Notes: generated by a model from the sequence alone, not told the origin. DNA of 64,000 bases from Cerioporus squamosus (GCA_022592435.1 JABYQS010000102.1:62001-126000), one strand, 5' to 3'; shown: positions 36,598 to 50,457, numbered from the stretch's first letter. Translations and numbers: made by a program.

Positions 36598-38319
36598 CTA
36601 GCGTACTGTATCTCTGCACTTCTCTGGATGCAGAGTATGTGGTGTACTGAGGCGCATGGTCTGCATTCCGAGGAGCAACAGCTGGAGCTTCGAGTACGGC
36701 TCGACCTCTGCGCCCTCGGACATGTCCAGGCTGGGGAAGAGCCGGTCGAGCGCGAGCGCTGCAGGACAGAGCGGGACGTTCGCCTCCAGATAGGCGACCG
36801 CGAACGCTTGGAGCGGATGCTGCTGCACGTCGAGCTCGCACATCGGCGGGGACAGTGGCGCTGCACGCACGTCGAGAAGAGGCAGAGCCAGTCGCTCGAG
36901 GTGCGGGTGGGCTGCTGCGAATGCAGCGACCGTGGATATCGTCGGCGTTGAGACGCTGGCAAGGGACACTTTCTCGTAGGCCAGGCGGTCGAGGATGTCC
37001 TGACTATATGTGAACTCGAACGCCGCAAGCTCGGGCCATGTTCCTACGATGGCCTGCAGCTCATGGCCGAGGAGATACGCGAAGTGGTTGTGGAAGTGAA
37101 ACGTGAGCGCTCTGAGGTTCCGGTCGCGCAACGAAGCCAGTATTCCCGTCGCAGTAGGGAAGAGGATGTACTCGGCGGGGATGAACCCGTTCTCGAACGT
37201 GAGGTGCATCTCGCGCAACGAAGGGGGTAGCGTTCCGTAGATCCCTTGCACTGTCTCCATCATGTGTTCTGAGCTCGGCGGGCGAACGTCCACGAAGCGG
37301 ATTGAGAGTGTCTCCAAGCACGGCGGGGATGCCGCTTGCATGACCATGTGGACTTGGTCGGCCACCCCTGCCAGGCTGAGGTCCTTCAGCTGGTGGAACC
37401 CGATTTCCAGCGGCTGCCAGTAACCAACTTCTGATTCTGTGAAGCCTATCTCGAGAGAGCGGAGGTTGGGGAAGTGCATCAGAGACTGTATGATGGACCG
37501 GGTAATTCGCACATCCGGCTTTACCGTGAGCGACTGGAGGTGCGAATACTCCCAGAAGGGTATCGTCCTGTCTGCTTGCCTGTTGCGGACGTTCCACAGC
37601 ACGTACAGGGAGAGTGTCTCAAGGCGGTCGACGACCGGCGTCAGCTCTGAGACCAGCGTCTGGATTGTCTCGTGTGGTGCGGACTTTCCGACAATGACCT
37701 CTAGCTCAAGGTGACGAAGGTTGGGGGACCGCCATAGGACCGCGAACGGGGCGAAGTTCAACGGGCTCGTAATCAGGAGCTTCAGCAGGCGCTCGCAGCG
37801 GGGCACAAGTGCTACACCTTCGGGGCAGTGTTGAGACAGAACACTCCATTCAGAGTGTGACATAGTGAATGTGTTGCCCTTTACTCGCAGTTCCCGCACC
37901 CGTATGGCGTACTCCTGAAAGCGCATCCATTCTTCGTTGGTGATCCTTCCATGGAACGTCTGCCCAGGTTGTAAGCTGAGGTGAGTGAAGTGAACGCGTG
38001 TGCGGGGTCAGAGAACGCTCACGTAGTCGTTTGGGTGCCACGGTGAAGTTGGGAGGAAGGAGGGTAGGACGGACAGCAGATGGACGATAGCATCTACCGA
38101 TCTCCACAGGACGTCCAGCGCCGGGCTCTTGAAGGCTCGACACGTTCGGGCAGCGCGGGCAAGTGTCTTCTGAGCTATGCGGCGCCGGTACTTGGCACGT
38201 TCATCCGCTTCGGCCTCCGCCAGGGAACCCGGACAGAGACAGCGAAAGATGATGCTCGTAATATCAGAATTCTTTAGAGCTTGAGTTGCGGCTTGTCGGC
38301 TACCAGTGTCGCCGGACAT
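36598..38319 (-). CDS. F-box protein with leucine-rich-like C-terminal part, 552 aa
   Basis: Two exons: 38,319-38,023 and 37,959-36,598. The intron at 37,960-38,022 has a GTGAGC donor and a GGGCAG acceptor and joins phase 0. The N-terminal part resembles the F-box of agaricomycete SCF adaptors: about residue 14 onward reads LKNSDITSIIF, with KTLARAARTCRAFKSPALDVLW further on. The rest has repeated leucine patterns such as SPNLRHLELEV, FPNLRSLEIGF and LKDLSLAGV, typical of the LRR-like solenoid in this family. The likely role is substrate recognition for a Skp1-Cullin-F-box ubiquitin ligase. The substrate is unknown. The frame is open upstream to an ATG at 38,823, but the F-box normally lies close to the N-terminus, so I chose 38,319. 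The intergenic stretch to 39,046 shows nothing else. Confidence 0.8.
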
Positions 38320-39046
38320 GTTGGTAACGAGAGCGGAGATACCCTCGTGGGGAGCTGGTTGCGTGCGAGGTGAGAACAGGTGATAGGGTTGAACTTGCGG
38401 GTCGAGACCAGAGGATGGTGGTAGAGAAACAAGCCCGGTGCTTACCTGATGTCGATTGATGCGATAGCTGGTACGTGGTGGTGGGCGCACGCGACATCGC
38501 CCTGGGCGCATACTTGCTACGCTACTCCTTTTGTAGTCCAACTTTGAGCACACCTTCTCGACAGGAGACAAAACATGCTTCGATATCAAGAAGTCCGCAG
38601 GCATTAGACTGGATGTACTTGGTAGAACAGGGGAAACATCACGACAGATATTCAGAACCAAGTCCTGTACCTGCCGTACCCGCCGACGCCTGTACATTGG
38701 ACCCGAATCATGGAGCGTCTCGAGACTGTGGCCCAGACGACACATTGGCTTAAGCTTAACCCCAGACTTCATGGAGTGCGTCGATGACGCTCTATCCAAC
38801 TTGTACAACAAGATGTCTTCCACGAAGTATAGAACCTGTCAGTTGGTCCGGAAAGAGCGAGTTCCCTTAGTTGCAAAAAACCCTCTCCGAACGCCTCAAT
38901 TGCTTGATGCCCGCGGTGCCAGCCTAAGCTCCTTGTACCTCGTATCTCGCATCGGACTGTCGTGATGATGATATCAAGTCAAGTCAGATAGTACATTCGC
39001 GAAGCTGTTACTCATACACCGTACTATCTGTCTATGAACGAGGGAC

Positions 39047-40423
<1,377 letters not shown>

Positions 40424-40500
40424 GGCCGTGGACCTAAGGGTAAGGGAGGAGCAGAGAAAGCTGAGTGCTCTGGGGAGACCCTTGAGGTCACTTGAACGGC

Positions 40501-40517
40501 CTTTTATACCTCCAATG
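40501..40517 (-). promoter_or_regulatory. TATA box and CCAAT-like motif of the peroxidase gene
   Basis: On the minus strand CATTGG (40,517-40,512) is followed by TATAAAAG (40,508-40,501), about 80 bases upstream of the peroxidase ATG. The spacing fits a fungal core promoter. Confidence 0.65.
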
Positions 40518-41667
40518 TCACCTCCGTCGCAGTACTCATCCTAGCCCTGTACGACAACGGGTCCGGGCGTTAGGACATAGGTTGTTGCAACCTGCCCAAT
40601 GGCGATGCGGCAATTCCACTATTTTCGGTTACGTGCGCACGAAGCGGCCGAAGCAATGGCGGACACCCACATCCAGGAAGTCGGTGTGTCGACTCAAACA
40701 ACTGGGACATCCAATAATCAGCGGCAACCGTGGCTTGTCAGATTGCCTTGGTCGCTCGTTCTCGGGATCGTGTGCTCGTCAAGCAGGCAGTCGCTGAAAT
40801 CTGCGAGATATCCAAAGAGAACAAAGACCGACAGAGGTCAGGAGAACCGTCTGCCATCAGGTACGACGGGACACGTACCTCGAGCGGATACACGGGTAGC
40901 GACGCCAAGCCATACTTTGATAGAGTTTGCGGGGGCGGTCGGTGTCTTGGCTGCTCTCAGATCGCCCGCGCTACCCTGTAAGAGAACCATGACCGTGGAT
41001 TACAGTCGTCATACCTCGAGGGGTGCAACCTGGTTCACAGTGAGACATGGACGTGGAAGCCGCATACCGAGCCGCCGGATTGATATGGTAGCAAGGTATT
41101 GCGCTCCTTGGAGCATCATGGAGCAGTAGGTAGCGCTGTCAGGGTGAGCTGGGTAGTTTGGCCGCTATACTTCGGGCTCCGACGTGAGTAGGCACCAGCA
41201 CAGTAGTAGGTCGCACGCCTGTCCGTAAAGCTTGGCCAACGTTTCGAGGAAACGTTGCAGCACTCCATGTACTACATCAACTGCCACGCACACCTCGGGC
41301 TGAGACGAAGAACATATCCGTGACCTTTTCTGCGTTGGCACGACATACACACTTGGTGAGGCGGCTCGCAGAAGCAATCATTTGTCAGATCCATCAGCTA
41401 CGACTTGTAACAAACGGAAAGAGCTCACCATCAGGAACGGATGGATAAATGGTCACGCGAAGCCTTGCCGTCGGTGTGCGAGACAAACGCGGACAACCTC
41501 CGAAGCATCCGAACGCAGTGGATAGCGCACAAACAAGTACATTTTGCCTTACTTCCTCCGGGTGCGAACACTCCCAGGAAGAGGCTAGAGCGACCGCAAG
41601 CAATACCCAAACGTTGATTCCCTCCGAACGAAGCGAATGTCAGCATGAACTGTCCCTGGCTTCCCAC
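40518..41667. other. Intergenic region upstream of the peroxidase
   Basis: No gene supported. Several short open frames are present on both strands, without domain-like sequence or good splice sites. The stretch holds the upstream region of the peroxidase on the minus strand and the 3' flank of the next gene. Confidence 0.5.
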
Positions 41668-43170
41668 TCAGAGTGAGAATTGCAGCGGGGCGTTTGCTGT
41701 TTGCACCTCGACCCTGCCATGCCTCTGCTCGTCTGCGGCACTTGCGCCCCACGCCACGCTCCCAGCGACCATGCCCGGTCCGACGACTTGCTTGGTGATC
41801 CTCCGCACGCGACCATGGCCCGCACGGTCCTCGACACGACTTTCTATCACCGTGGGAGGTAGGAAGGGAGACGAACGAAGCTTGAATTGACCCTCAAATG
41901 CTGGGTGCATTTTGACGCTTGCGGGCGCGTTCGTCGTTTGCAGAGAAGCAATCACGCGCGAGTTGGCTGTCTGCTCTACGAAAGCGACAGTAACGGGGCC
42001 ATTCGTCGTATGCGCAACGACGTCGAACTTCGATGCGTCCGCCAGAGGAGCGCCAGAAGCGAGACTGATGTTCGCCTGGATAGGGCTGCGTTGTAACAGA
42101 AAGGCATCTCATAAACCCGAAGGACTGCAGAAGACCCGGGAATGCTCACCCATTGCTCGTCTGTATGACCAACTGCGAGACCTCAGCGTCACCTCCGCTT
42201 GTCAGAGCAGCATCGACAGAGACTCGTGCATTGGAGGTGTCAACCTTGAGCAGCTCGGACGTTCTGAAGGTCCCGCGTATCTCGCCGTTTGACGTTGAGA
42301 GCGAGGCGGTCCTCGCAGCCAGGAGCTAACGCGATCAGTCCAGGAATTAGTATAACTCAAGGAGGTATCTCACCTCCGCGTCGATGGGGCACTGGCTAGT
42401 CCGCAGTGTAACTCGGTCGAAATGCACAGACTCTCCAAACCGATGCAGATGGTGGGAGAACAATGGCAGGTCAGTGCTGAGGGCGTTCATCCTGAGGATA
42501 TGTGCGTCGTTTGGAGATGAAGAAGGTAGCCGGACGTGAATGTGGAATTGGATCGCGTTATTGGAGAACATGCTCATGCGCTCGTGTCCGGCGCGTCTCT
42601 GTAGTCCCACATGGTTAATTTTCATAACGATCCAGTACAAACAACAAAAGCGCACTTACGAAGATACGGACACCATGCTTCTCGTCTTCTGAGTGCATAT
42701 GATAGACTGCCGCCTCCTGAAGGACCTGCTCGCGGTGGTAATCAGCCTGTATGTCCACAAGCACGTCTTCTGACCCCCTCGCTCCCGTTCGCGACACCTC
42801 GAAGGCGCCGCCCATATGTGCACCTTCGGCATCGAAGTGGAGTTCTTTGGCGGACAGCGGCAGAGCGATGGACGTGTGAGCGTGGTATCCGCCTGCATAT
42901 CGTGTGGCTTCAATGACCCAGCGGAGCGCTTCAGCCTGGTCGAACGGTTGGCTCATTGCAGACTCGGAGTAGTGGCTGCAGGCAAAGTCAAGGACAGATA
43001 TGGCCACGTTCAAAGTCGACTCACCTCATATATGCGCACAGAACTCCCACCGACGACGCGCGGGTCGAGTCAAACCTTGCCAAGCGCAGTCTGGATAGAC
43101 TGCGCCGCAAGCATAGTTCACTGCAGCACACGACAGGTGACCTCGACTCGACCCGAAACCTCTGACCCAT
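41668..43170 (-). CDS. DUF4097-like / adhesin-like repeat protein, about 426 aa, five exons
   Basis: Exons: 43,170-43,025, 42,975-42,660, 42,598-42,374, 42,325-42,150 and 42,085-41,668. All have GT-AG borders and phases that add up without a break. The C-terminal half has the repeated TSNG/TTNAP pattern of a beta-solenoid: STSNGEIRGTF, QTSNGPIQANISL, TTNGPVTVAF, TTNAPASVKM and TANAPLQFSL. This pattern occurs in DUF4097-like proteins common in Agaricomycetes, where no function is established to my knowledge. The N-terminal exon is Arg/Ser-rich and not typical, so the true start may lie further upstream. I could not link the coding-like segments at 43,230-44,200 to it. A surface or membrane-associated role is possible but not shown. 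Confidence 0.6.
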
Positions 43171-44649
43171 AGTGGATGCTCTGGACCCGGCTGCACCCCG
43201 TGAACCAGTTGCAAATAGCACCCGCTACAGTCGAAGTCGAAGTTGAAGATCATAGACCGCGGTTCCACCATAGATGCCGACAAGCAAGCGCTCCGATAGT
43301 AATAGTTGACAAGTGGCGATTTATTACCGTGCAAGCTTCTGCGGCAATCTCGCTCACCGTCTTCCGAGAGGACAGCGGCGACTTCATCATACCTCCTCGA
43401 CGTGCTCAAGAGCCTTGCGGTGAACGCGAGTGTCACCAGACGTGCACTGGAAGGGAGCGTACGATTGGAGAGCTGAGGCACAAACGCATGGCACGGATGA
43501 GCAGCATGGTTGGCCACGGCTGATGCATCGATGACACTAGCGGGTGGCCCATGGGAGGAGTCGTCGCTGGTGGATGAGGAGTCAACCAAGGGCAACTGCA
43601 GTCGCTACAGGAGTCACATAGATTGACAGTGCGAACCCGTTCCTCGAGGTCAAAGGGAAGCAGAACTAGATATACAGCATGCTTTCCCGCCTCAGAGGAC
43701 ATCCAGTGCACAGATGTTGTTTCCACTCACCAGTGCTGCCATGGCTTGTTCAGGTACGTCGCCATCTCCACAGGGTCACCGAAGATAGTCGGCGAACAGT
43801 CATTCGCCTCTACCGGAAGGCGCATAGCCCACGACGTACGGTCCGAATAGAAGCGAGGACTGGGAGTATGCGACCTTGCTACGGTCAATGACTGGGATCG
43901 GGGAACCTGTTCGACGCCTTCTTGACAGTTCAACTGTTCACGATGATCAAGGATCTACACAGCCGCAGGTCAGACCGGTCAGGATTGCCATTGAAGAGTA
44001 GACACGAGACTTACGTTCCGTCACTACATTGCATCCGAATTTCGGAGTGGTCGTCTCTGTGGCAGTGGGCGGTGTTGTGTGCGATGATATCTGGCGTTGA
44101 GTACAAGGTTTCGCTCAAGCACCACGATCGCGGCATGTAGCGACACGTCAAAATACTCCGTCGGACACGAGCACCACGAGATGGAGGACAGGATTGATAA
44201 GCGACATTGCACATCCCTTCCCACAGAGAGATGAAAGTTATGCAGTATCTGCGCCACCGTATGAGTTGGTATCACGCCGGTGATCTACGTGTGGGAGAGT
44301 ATGTACCTAACCATAGTGCATGCACCACAGATGTCCCTTTGCTATCTGTCTGTGCTTCGAAGTGCTGCCTTGGTCGCGACAGGCATCGCTTGAAGAAGTA
44401 AAGTTCCTGCACTGTACGAGAAGAGATGGTATTCACTGTAGAAGGGGCACCTACGCCATATAAGATGACGCGCGAGCAGGCAAGATTTAGATCACCTACG
44501 AGAGCAGGCTACTGTGTGGCCTTCAGCATACGCACGAACTTGACGCAGGCGTTTTACTCACCCTTGATACGATCCCGAAGCCTCCACTCTCGTCACTCGC
44601 AGTCGAACCTCATCCCGCCCTCGGCTCTATCCACCAAAGATCCTCCGAC
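43171..44649. other. Region without a supported gene
   Basis: On the minus strand, 43,964-43,740 has a coding-like stretch with a good intron on each side, and 44,214-44,011 ends at a GTAAGT donor. Joining them gives a stop at once, so no gene is called. They may be remnants or exons of a gene I could not resolve. Confidence 0.3.
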
Positions 44650-45267
44650 ATGTCCCACAGCTCCGTGACGCACGGCCACGCCCTCTTCGTCGACATCCTC
44701 CCCTTCGCCCATGAGGATGACGTCCCGCAGAGCCCCATGGAGCGCGGCGACACCTCCACGACGATGTCCGACAGTGCTGGAGTCATCATGGAGAGCAGCG
44801 CACACACCGGACACCATCCTCATCATCATCTCCAAGGGCGAGGACCTCGTACATCCCACAGCTCTCCAACGCACGGCCATGGACTCCTGCGATGTCCGCT
44901 GCGTTCTCTCATCATTCCCGGCCTCATCCATAGCTCCGTCACCCACGGACATGCATTGAGGAGTTCTACCTCCTCGTCCTCGGACGGAGAGACCGCTCAT
45001 CCCACTACGCCCACCACTCCTCGAGCGTCGCGTCGCACCACGCGGACGAGCAGCCTCTTCTCCACCGACGCAGACGAAGGAAACCGCGCACACGGGGAGC
45101 ACGACGAAGACTTGTCTCTAGTGGAGATGCTGGTCCAGACGGTGGGAACGCTCTTTGAGACAGAGGTCGCGAAAGAGGGTTCCTCCTCCCAGATGTTCGC
45201 GGAGGGCCGACATAAGGAGGACGTGCAGGATGATACCCACGAAAGGGATGATGTACCGGCGTCCTAG
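44650..45267 (+). CDS. Hypothetical protein, 205 aa, with repeated S-S-V/P-T-H-G-H motif
   Basis: Not recognised. The ATG at 44,650 opens a 205-codon frame. A short motif occurs three times: HSSVTHGHAL (residues 3-12), HSSPTHGHGL (around 69) and HSSVTHGHAL (around 94). Between them lies a His-rich stretch and then a Ser/Thr-rich part. The C-terminal third is acidic, with EDLSLVEMLVQTVGTLFE, which could form an amphipathic helix. No signal peptide is seen. The opposite strand is also partly open here (45,354-45,118), so the coding strand is not certain. Confidence 0.4.
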   Translation: MSHSSVTHGHALFVDILPFAHEDDVPQSPMERGDTSTTMSDSAGVIMESSAHTGHHPHHHLQGRGPRTSHSSPTHGHGLLRCPLRSLIIPGLIHSSVTHGHALRSSTSSSSDGETAHPTTPTTPRASRRTTRTSSLFSTDADEGNRAHGEHDEDLSLVEMLVQTVGTLFETEVAKEGSSSQMFAEGRHKEDVQDDTHERDDVPAS

Positions 45268-46094
45268 TGAAGGCTCATGGGATGGATGTCCGAGCTTGTT
45301 GAAGTTGGTTCGCGATATCCCGGAGGGGGTCATGGTTGCCGGGAAGAAGTTCATCTCACCTGTACCACAGATACAAGCGTTAGCTGCATGATATGTAGAA
45401 ACAGGAAAGAATCTGAATAGGACGCACTGAGCTCACGCATATCCCGACAGAGCCAACGGAGGAACAGCCTGCATTTCCGACGTCTTCTCTCCGCCTCACC
45501 TTTCGACTCTCGACCGGGCTCGCCAGGTAACTGTATAACGTACCGTGTGTAGCAAATACTTTCTCCGCGTCCATTCGCGTCCCATTGTTCCTGAGTTCCA
45601 CGAACACTGGCGGAACGTTGTGATTGGTGTATCCCTCGCGCTCCCTGCTTGCATCGTCTCGATTACCCGGCCTTGAGTCATGATGCCCGCATAGGTGCTG
45701 TTACGTGGCAAGCCTGAATTCCAAGAGTCCAAAGAGATCTGAGAACCAGAAGAATTCTTATGATGATGGAGGAGGTGGTGAAAGTGGTCAATGTTGCGAG
45801 AGCGCTCGTTCTGTCTCGAGCACCTGTGAACTTCGTCCTGACCTCCATCATGCACGTAGACCTCGACCACAATCCTCGCATCTTCTGCAATTCGAGCTCT
45901 TGCCCCCTCGTAGAGACACGTAAATAGGAACAACCTCGACAACGTGCAGGGCGTTTCTGGACCTTCTCTGACAAGACCGGGCATGCGGCCAACACGTGTA
46001 GCTAGCCGAGGGCGGGGATGGCGAAATCTGCGTCCTATATCTCTGGCGGGATCCCCTCTGACGACCCTCGAGTCTTTCATCTCACTCCCCCACC
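45268..46094. other. Intergenic, 5' flank of the BTB1 gene
   Basis: No gene supported. A 194-residue frame on the minus strand (46,080-45,496) has low-complexity, chance-like sequence. No TATA box stands out near 46,095. Confidence 0.45.
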
Positions 46095-49000
46095 ATGGCC
46101 TTCTATCAACCGCAATCCGCTGTCGAGCAGATTAAGAGGCATCCCAAGTACTACTTGAACGGTGGTGACGTCCATTTCCTTGTAAGTCCTCGTCCTGTGT
46201 CTGTGTCATGGCGTTATTGCTCACTTGACACGACATCCAGGTCGAGAACTACATCTACCGTGTACATCGATACTTCTTCGAGCGGGAGTCGGCATGGTTC
46301 CGCGAGAAGCTGAGCGCACCATCACCTGCTGGTCAGCAACCCAAAGGCTCCTCGGACGCGAACCCCTTCCCTCTCGATGATGTCGTGGCCGACGACTTCT
46401 CCAAGTTTCTCTGGGTGTTCTACAACCCGTGAGTGTGCTCGTTGCATCGTCTCCTCCCCATACCTGACACGTCACAGCAAATACTCAATATACGATGCAA
46501 CGCTGGAAGACTGGATCGCCATCCTCAAGCTCGCGTTTGATTGGCGTTTCGGCGAGATCAAGAAGCTCTGCACTCGTCATATCGAGAAGTTCGAGATTGC
46601 CCCGGTACCTAAGATCGAGCTCTACCAGCAGTACGAGCTCGACAAGAAGCTCCTCATACCCTCCTTCCTCTACCTGTGCATGCGCCAGGAGCCGCTCTCC
46701 CTCAAGGAGGGTCGGCAGATCGGGCTCGAGACGGCGCTGCTCGTCGCAACGGCTCGCGAGTGTGCGCGTGGCAAGCCCTTGGGCAACGGCGCGCGCAGCC
46801 CTACCGCCGCCGAGCTGGAGGAGGACGACATGGTCTCCATCATCAACTCGATTTTTGGGCTGAGCGCCGGGCCCCCTTCTCCCTCCTTGACCCCGCTCGA
46901 GAGAGGCACCGGCGTCGCCACCTTCGCGGGAACTCCGGTTACCTCACCCCGCAAACAACTGGATCCAGCCAGGCAACCTCCGCCCCTGACTGAGGTCGTC
47001 TCGCTGAAGGCGACCAACTCTCAGTCGCAGTCGTTGCCGACGACCAAGGAGCAGTCACCCCCACCACAGTCCGTCCCCTCTATCTCGAAACCGACGCCTC
47101 CCACCAACGGAACCACGAACGGTGTGCGATCGCCGCCGCCGCCGCCCAATCCCATGGCTACGTGGGGCTCGAACGTTGGCACCCTCCTGGGTAGCGCGGT
47201 GAACGACTTCCTCGGATCGTCCGCGTCCCCGACCGTCGCACCTTCCACGCCAACAACGGAGCCTCCGCCACGACGACGACGACGAACCCCACGACGGCTA
47301 CGGCTACGGCTACAGGTCAATCCTCCGTCCCCTCTTCCGCACCCAAGTACTCAAACCGACTGATGGCCCTTTTTGACTCGCAGGGGACGTCGTCGGAGCC
47401 GGTGCCAACGGTAGCGCCAAAGCCGGAGGCCCCAAAGACGGCAAAGACACCTCAGCCGTGGCCGGGCCCGACGCCAAAGAGCCAGCAACCCCCGCCGCCG
47501 ACAAAGCCTCCGCCGACCCCCTCTCCAAACTCCAGTCCGCAGACGCCAAAGGAGACGACGGCGCAGAGACCGGAGACGAAGGAGGAGCCTTCGGCCTCGG
47601 CCCCAAGAAAAAGGGCGGCAAAAAGGGTGGCCGAGCAGGCAACAAGTGAGGTGGCCGCGGGTGCTGGAGCAGCGGCGCCGCCGGTCGTTGTGGCGGAGGC
47701 GCAGGCGGAGGAGGGGAGTGCGGACGGGAAGGAGGAGACGAAGGACACTCACGATAACACGGACTCTACGCATATCACGAATGCTATAGACGGTGCGGGC
47801 ACCGGCGTTGGCGACTCTACGACCAGTTCGAACAGCGGCAGCGACGGCGCGGGCGCCTCCCAGTCTAACGACGCAATGACAGCTACGGACACACCCCAGA
47901 TACCCACGGAGACCACGACCACGACAGAGACGACCCAGCGCGAGCCCGCGCCTGCGCCTGCGGCTACGGAGACCAAGGCTTATACCCCCGCCGCCGTCAC
48001 CACTCCCCCTGCTCCGACCACGAGTCCGGAGACGCCGGTGAAGGCAGAGCCTACCCCCGTTCCGGAGGTGAAGGTAGAATCTGCCGCCACACCCGAAAAC
48101 AAGGCCGAGCCTGCCGCCACTCTTGTAGTGAGGGTCGAACCTCCTGTCGCTTCAGAGGCGAAGCCCGAACCTCCGCTACTGCAGAGGTGGAGGCCGGTCC
48201 GACCCCTGCTCCAGAGACGAAGGGCGATCCTGTCGCGTCTGCGGAGAAGGTCGCACCTGCGGCATCCACGGAGACTCAAGCTGAGCCTGCCGCTGCGCCT
48301 GCGGAGGTAAAGGGGGACGCACCTGGCGAGAACGGCACGGTCGAGCCGGACACGACGCAAGGGGCTAGCGGGAACGAGGCAGGAGAGATGGAGGCGAAGG
48401 AGGTGGCGGTTGAGGAGGCTGCGGTCGAGGATAAGGCGAAGGGAGAGGTTGTGGTCGAGGAGGCTGCGAAGGAGAAGATTGAGGCTGTGGTCGAGGAGCC
48501 CGCGCAGGAGACGAAGGAGGCCACTGTCCCGGAGCCCGTGAAGGAGGTGAAGGACGAGCCCGTCGTCGAGGAGCCGGCGCAGGAGACCAAGACCAAGAAG
48601 GGGAAGAAGAAGGGGAAAAAGGCGAAGGGCAAGGACGTGGAGGCTGAGGAGCCAGAGCCGGAGCCTGAGCAGGCGCCCTCTCATGACAAGGCGGATGTAG
48701 TTGCCGCTAAGGAGGATATCGACGCGCCGAAGGGTGACGCAGCCACCGCTCCGGCCAAGAAGGGCAAGAAAAAGAAGAAGGCCGCGGAGGCTGAGGAGCC
48801 GGAGCAAGCACTCTCCCAGGACAAGGAGGACGTCGCCGCTCCTCAGCTGGATGTCGACGTCTCGAAGGACGACGCAGCAACTGCTCCAGCCAAGGAAGAG
48901 GGTGCCGCTCCGGCGAAGAAGGGCAAGAAAAAGAAGAAGGCCGCTGCCGCGAAGGAGGCCCCCGAGGCTCCTACCCCTACAGCTGAGAAGGCCGAGGATG

Positions 49001-50157
49001 CGCCGGAGAGCAAGGACGACGCACCTCCTTCTGAGATTCCTGCAGCTTCCAGCGCTGATACTACCCCCGCTTCTCCAATCAAGACCCAGTCGACTCCCGC
49101 TGCTGACTCCGCCGCGACTGAGCCTGTAGTAAGTGGTGAAGGCGCGGATGCGAAGGACGCGATGACTGCCCCATCTCAGACCAAGGACGAGCCCGCCTCT
49201 TCGCCTGCTGGCAACAACGTGGGCGGGAACGACGAGGCCTCCTCGGCTACGCCTGCCTCGAGTGCAGGCATGCCTGCGACAGCAGTTGCCTCGAGTGCCG
49301 ACAGTGCTCCCTCCACCCCTTCGGCAGACGATACCAAGCACTCTTCCTCCGCTGCTGCCGACAAGGAGACTACACCCACAGGGACTCCGTCGAACGAGCA
49401 CCCCCCGCCGACGTCTTCTGTGGAGCCTGCAGAGGACCGATCTGCTACTCCGAAGGCGTCCGAGACGACTCTTCCTGCCATCGAGGATCCCGTCCCGGAG
49501 GCGCCGGTCAAGCAGCAGCAGCCGGAGAAGGCGCCAGAGACCGATGACGAGAAGGACATTCCTGGTGCCTTCCCGCCCACTCCGAGCCCCGAGAAAGATG
49601 CTCCTCTTCCCTCATCTCCTGCGCGTCCGGCGCAACAGGCTCCTCCCCCCGCAGCTACTGCACCTCCTGTCAAGAAGCGCCTTTCTCTTCAGGACAAGTT
49701 CTCGTCTATGCTGGGCGTTGGAAGTAAACCCTCTACCCCGACGACGAGCAAGCCGGCGACGCCTCTCCAGCAGGAACCTGCTACTCCAGCCACGCCTGTC
49801 AAGTCGGCTTGGGGCAAGCCAGCGACATCTGTCAAGCCGGAGCCTACTAGTCCAGCCACGCCTGTGAAGTCGGCCTGGGGTAAGCCGTCTCCGGCTGGCC
49901 CGCCCAAGTCTGCGACCACTCCCGCAACGCCGGTGAAATCAGCTTGGGGTAAACCAGCGACGCCCATCAAGACGAAGCTGTCGACACCCACTGGAAGCAG
50001 GCCTGCTACGCCCGTTCAAAGCAAGCCTGGCACGCCTCTGACCGCGGCAGCGAAAGGCAACGGCAAGCCTAGTACTTCCGTCGATCCAAAGTCCTCCGAT
50101 GGCGCCGCTCCTCCCACCACGATCGACGATGCCGAAGCCGCTTGGGGTCTCGACTAA
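46095..50157 (+). CDS. BTB/POZ protein (BTB1) with very long low-complexity tail, about 1,318 aa if frameshifts are ignored
   Basis: Exons: 46,095-46,181, 46,241-46,428 and 46,478-50,157. The BTB domain covers about residues 15-190: a YYLNGGDVHFLVEN start, an FFERESAWFREKL helix, and FLWVFYNPKYSIYDATLEDW at the exon 2/3 joint. The rest is Pro/Ala/Glu/Lys-rich and probably disordered, with lysine clusters (KKGKKKKKA) and four VKSAWGKP or similar repeats before the AAWGLD end. BTB domains dimerise and often act as Cul3 ubiquitin-ligase adaptors; the family is large in Agaricomycetes. The reading frame changes twice by one missing base, near 47,260 and near 48,175. Adding one base at each makes the total exactly 1,319 codons. 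Both sites lie in the same CCTCCGC context. A sequencing error is likely, but real decay is possible. It is convergent with the BTB2 gene. Confidence 0.75.
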
Positions 50158-50457
50158 CGATTCACATAAACGCATGCGTCTCTCCTGTCTCCGTCTTCTC
50201 TGTTGTCTCCATCGGGCTCTGGGTTTCTTGTTCACGCTGTCAATGTTACGTCCGCAGATATGTTGTACTACCTTACGAGCGCCACGAGCATCTGTTGTAC
50301 GAACATCTGTGAGGACGCCACCATTGTATATACCACCTACTATTGTCCCCATTGCATCTGGATTACGGACGTACACCTTTTAGGTACAGTCATAGATACA
50401 TCATAAATATAGCTATCACTGAGCGACGCAAGTAGAAGCTGTCTGAAGTTCGACATA
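50158..50457. other. Convergent 3' ends of the BTB1 and BTB2 genes
   Basis: The 300 bases between the two stop codons hold both 3' UTRs. No gene or clear terminator is seen. Confidence 0.5.

Noticed and set aside
38320..38823. N-terminal extension of the F-box protein to an ATG at 38,823
   Set aside because: The frame is open, but the added residues are not F-box-family-like, and the F-box normally starts near the N-terminus.
43740..44214. Minus-strand exons as part of the DUF4097-like gene
   Set aside because: Splice sites look good, but the frame closes immediately after joining.
45118..45354. 78-residue minus-strand frame with one hydrophobic stretch
   Set aside because: It overlaps the better plus-strand frame at 44,650-45,267. 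It is not recognisable and has no promoter or splice evidence.
45496..46080. 194-residue minus-strand frame upstream of BTB1
   Set aside because: Low-complexity chance-like sequence with no splice-consistent extension or recognisable domain.
47250..48190. Programmed ribosomal frameshifting in BTB1
   Set aside because: No slippery heptamer of the usual type is seen at either site, and missing bases explain the pattern more simply.
47980..49401. 473-residue open frame on the minus strand
   Set aside because: It is antisense to the BTB1 low-complexity tail. The Arg/Leu-rich composition mirrors the Ala/Glu/Pro codons on the other strand.
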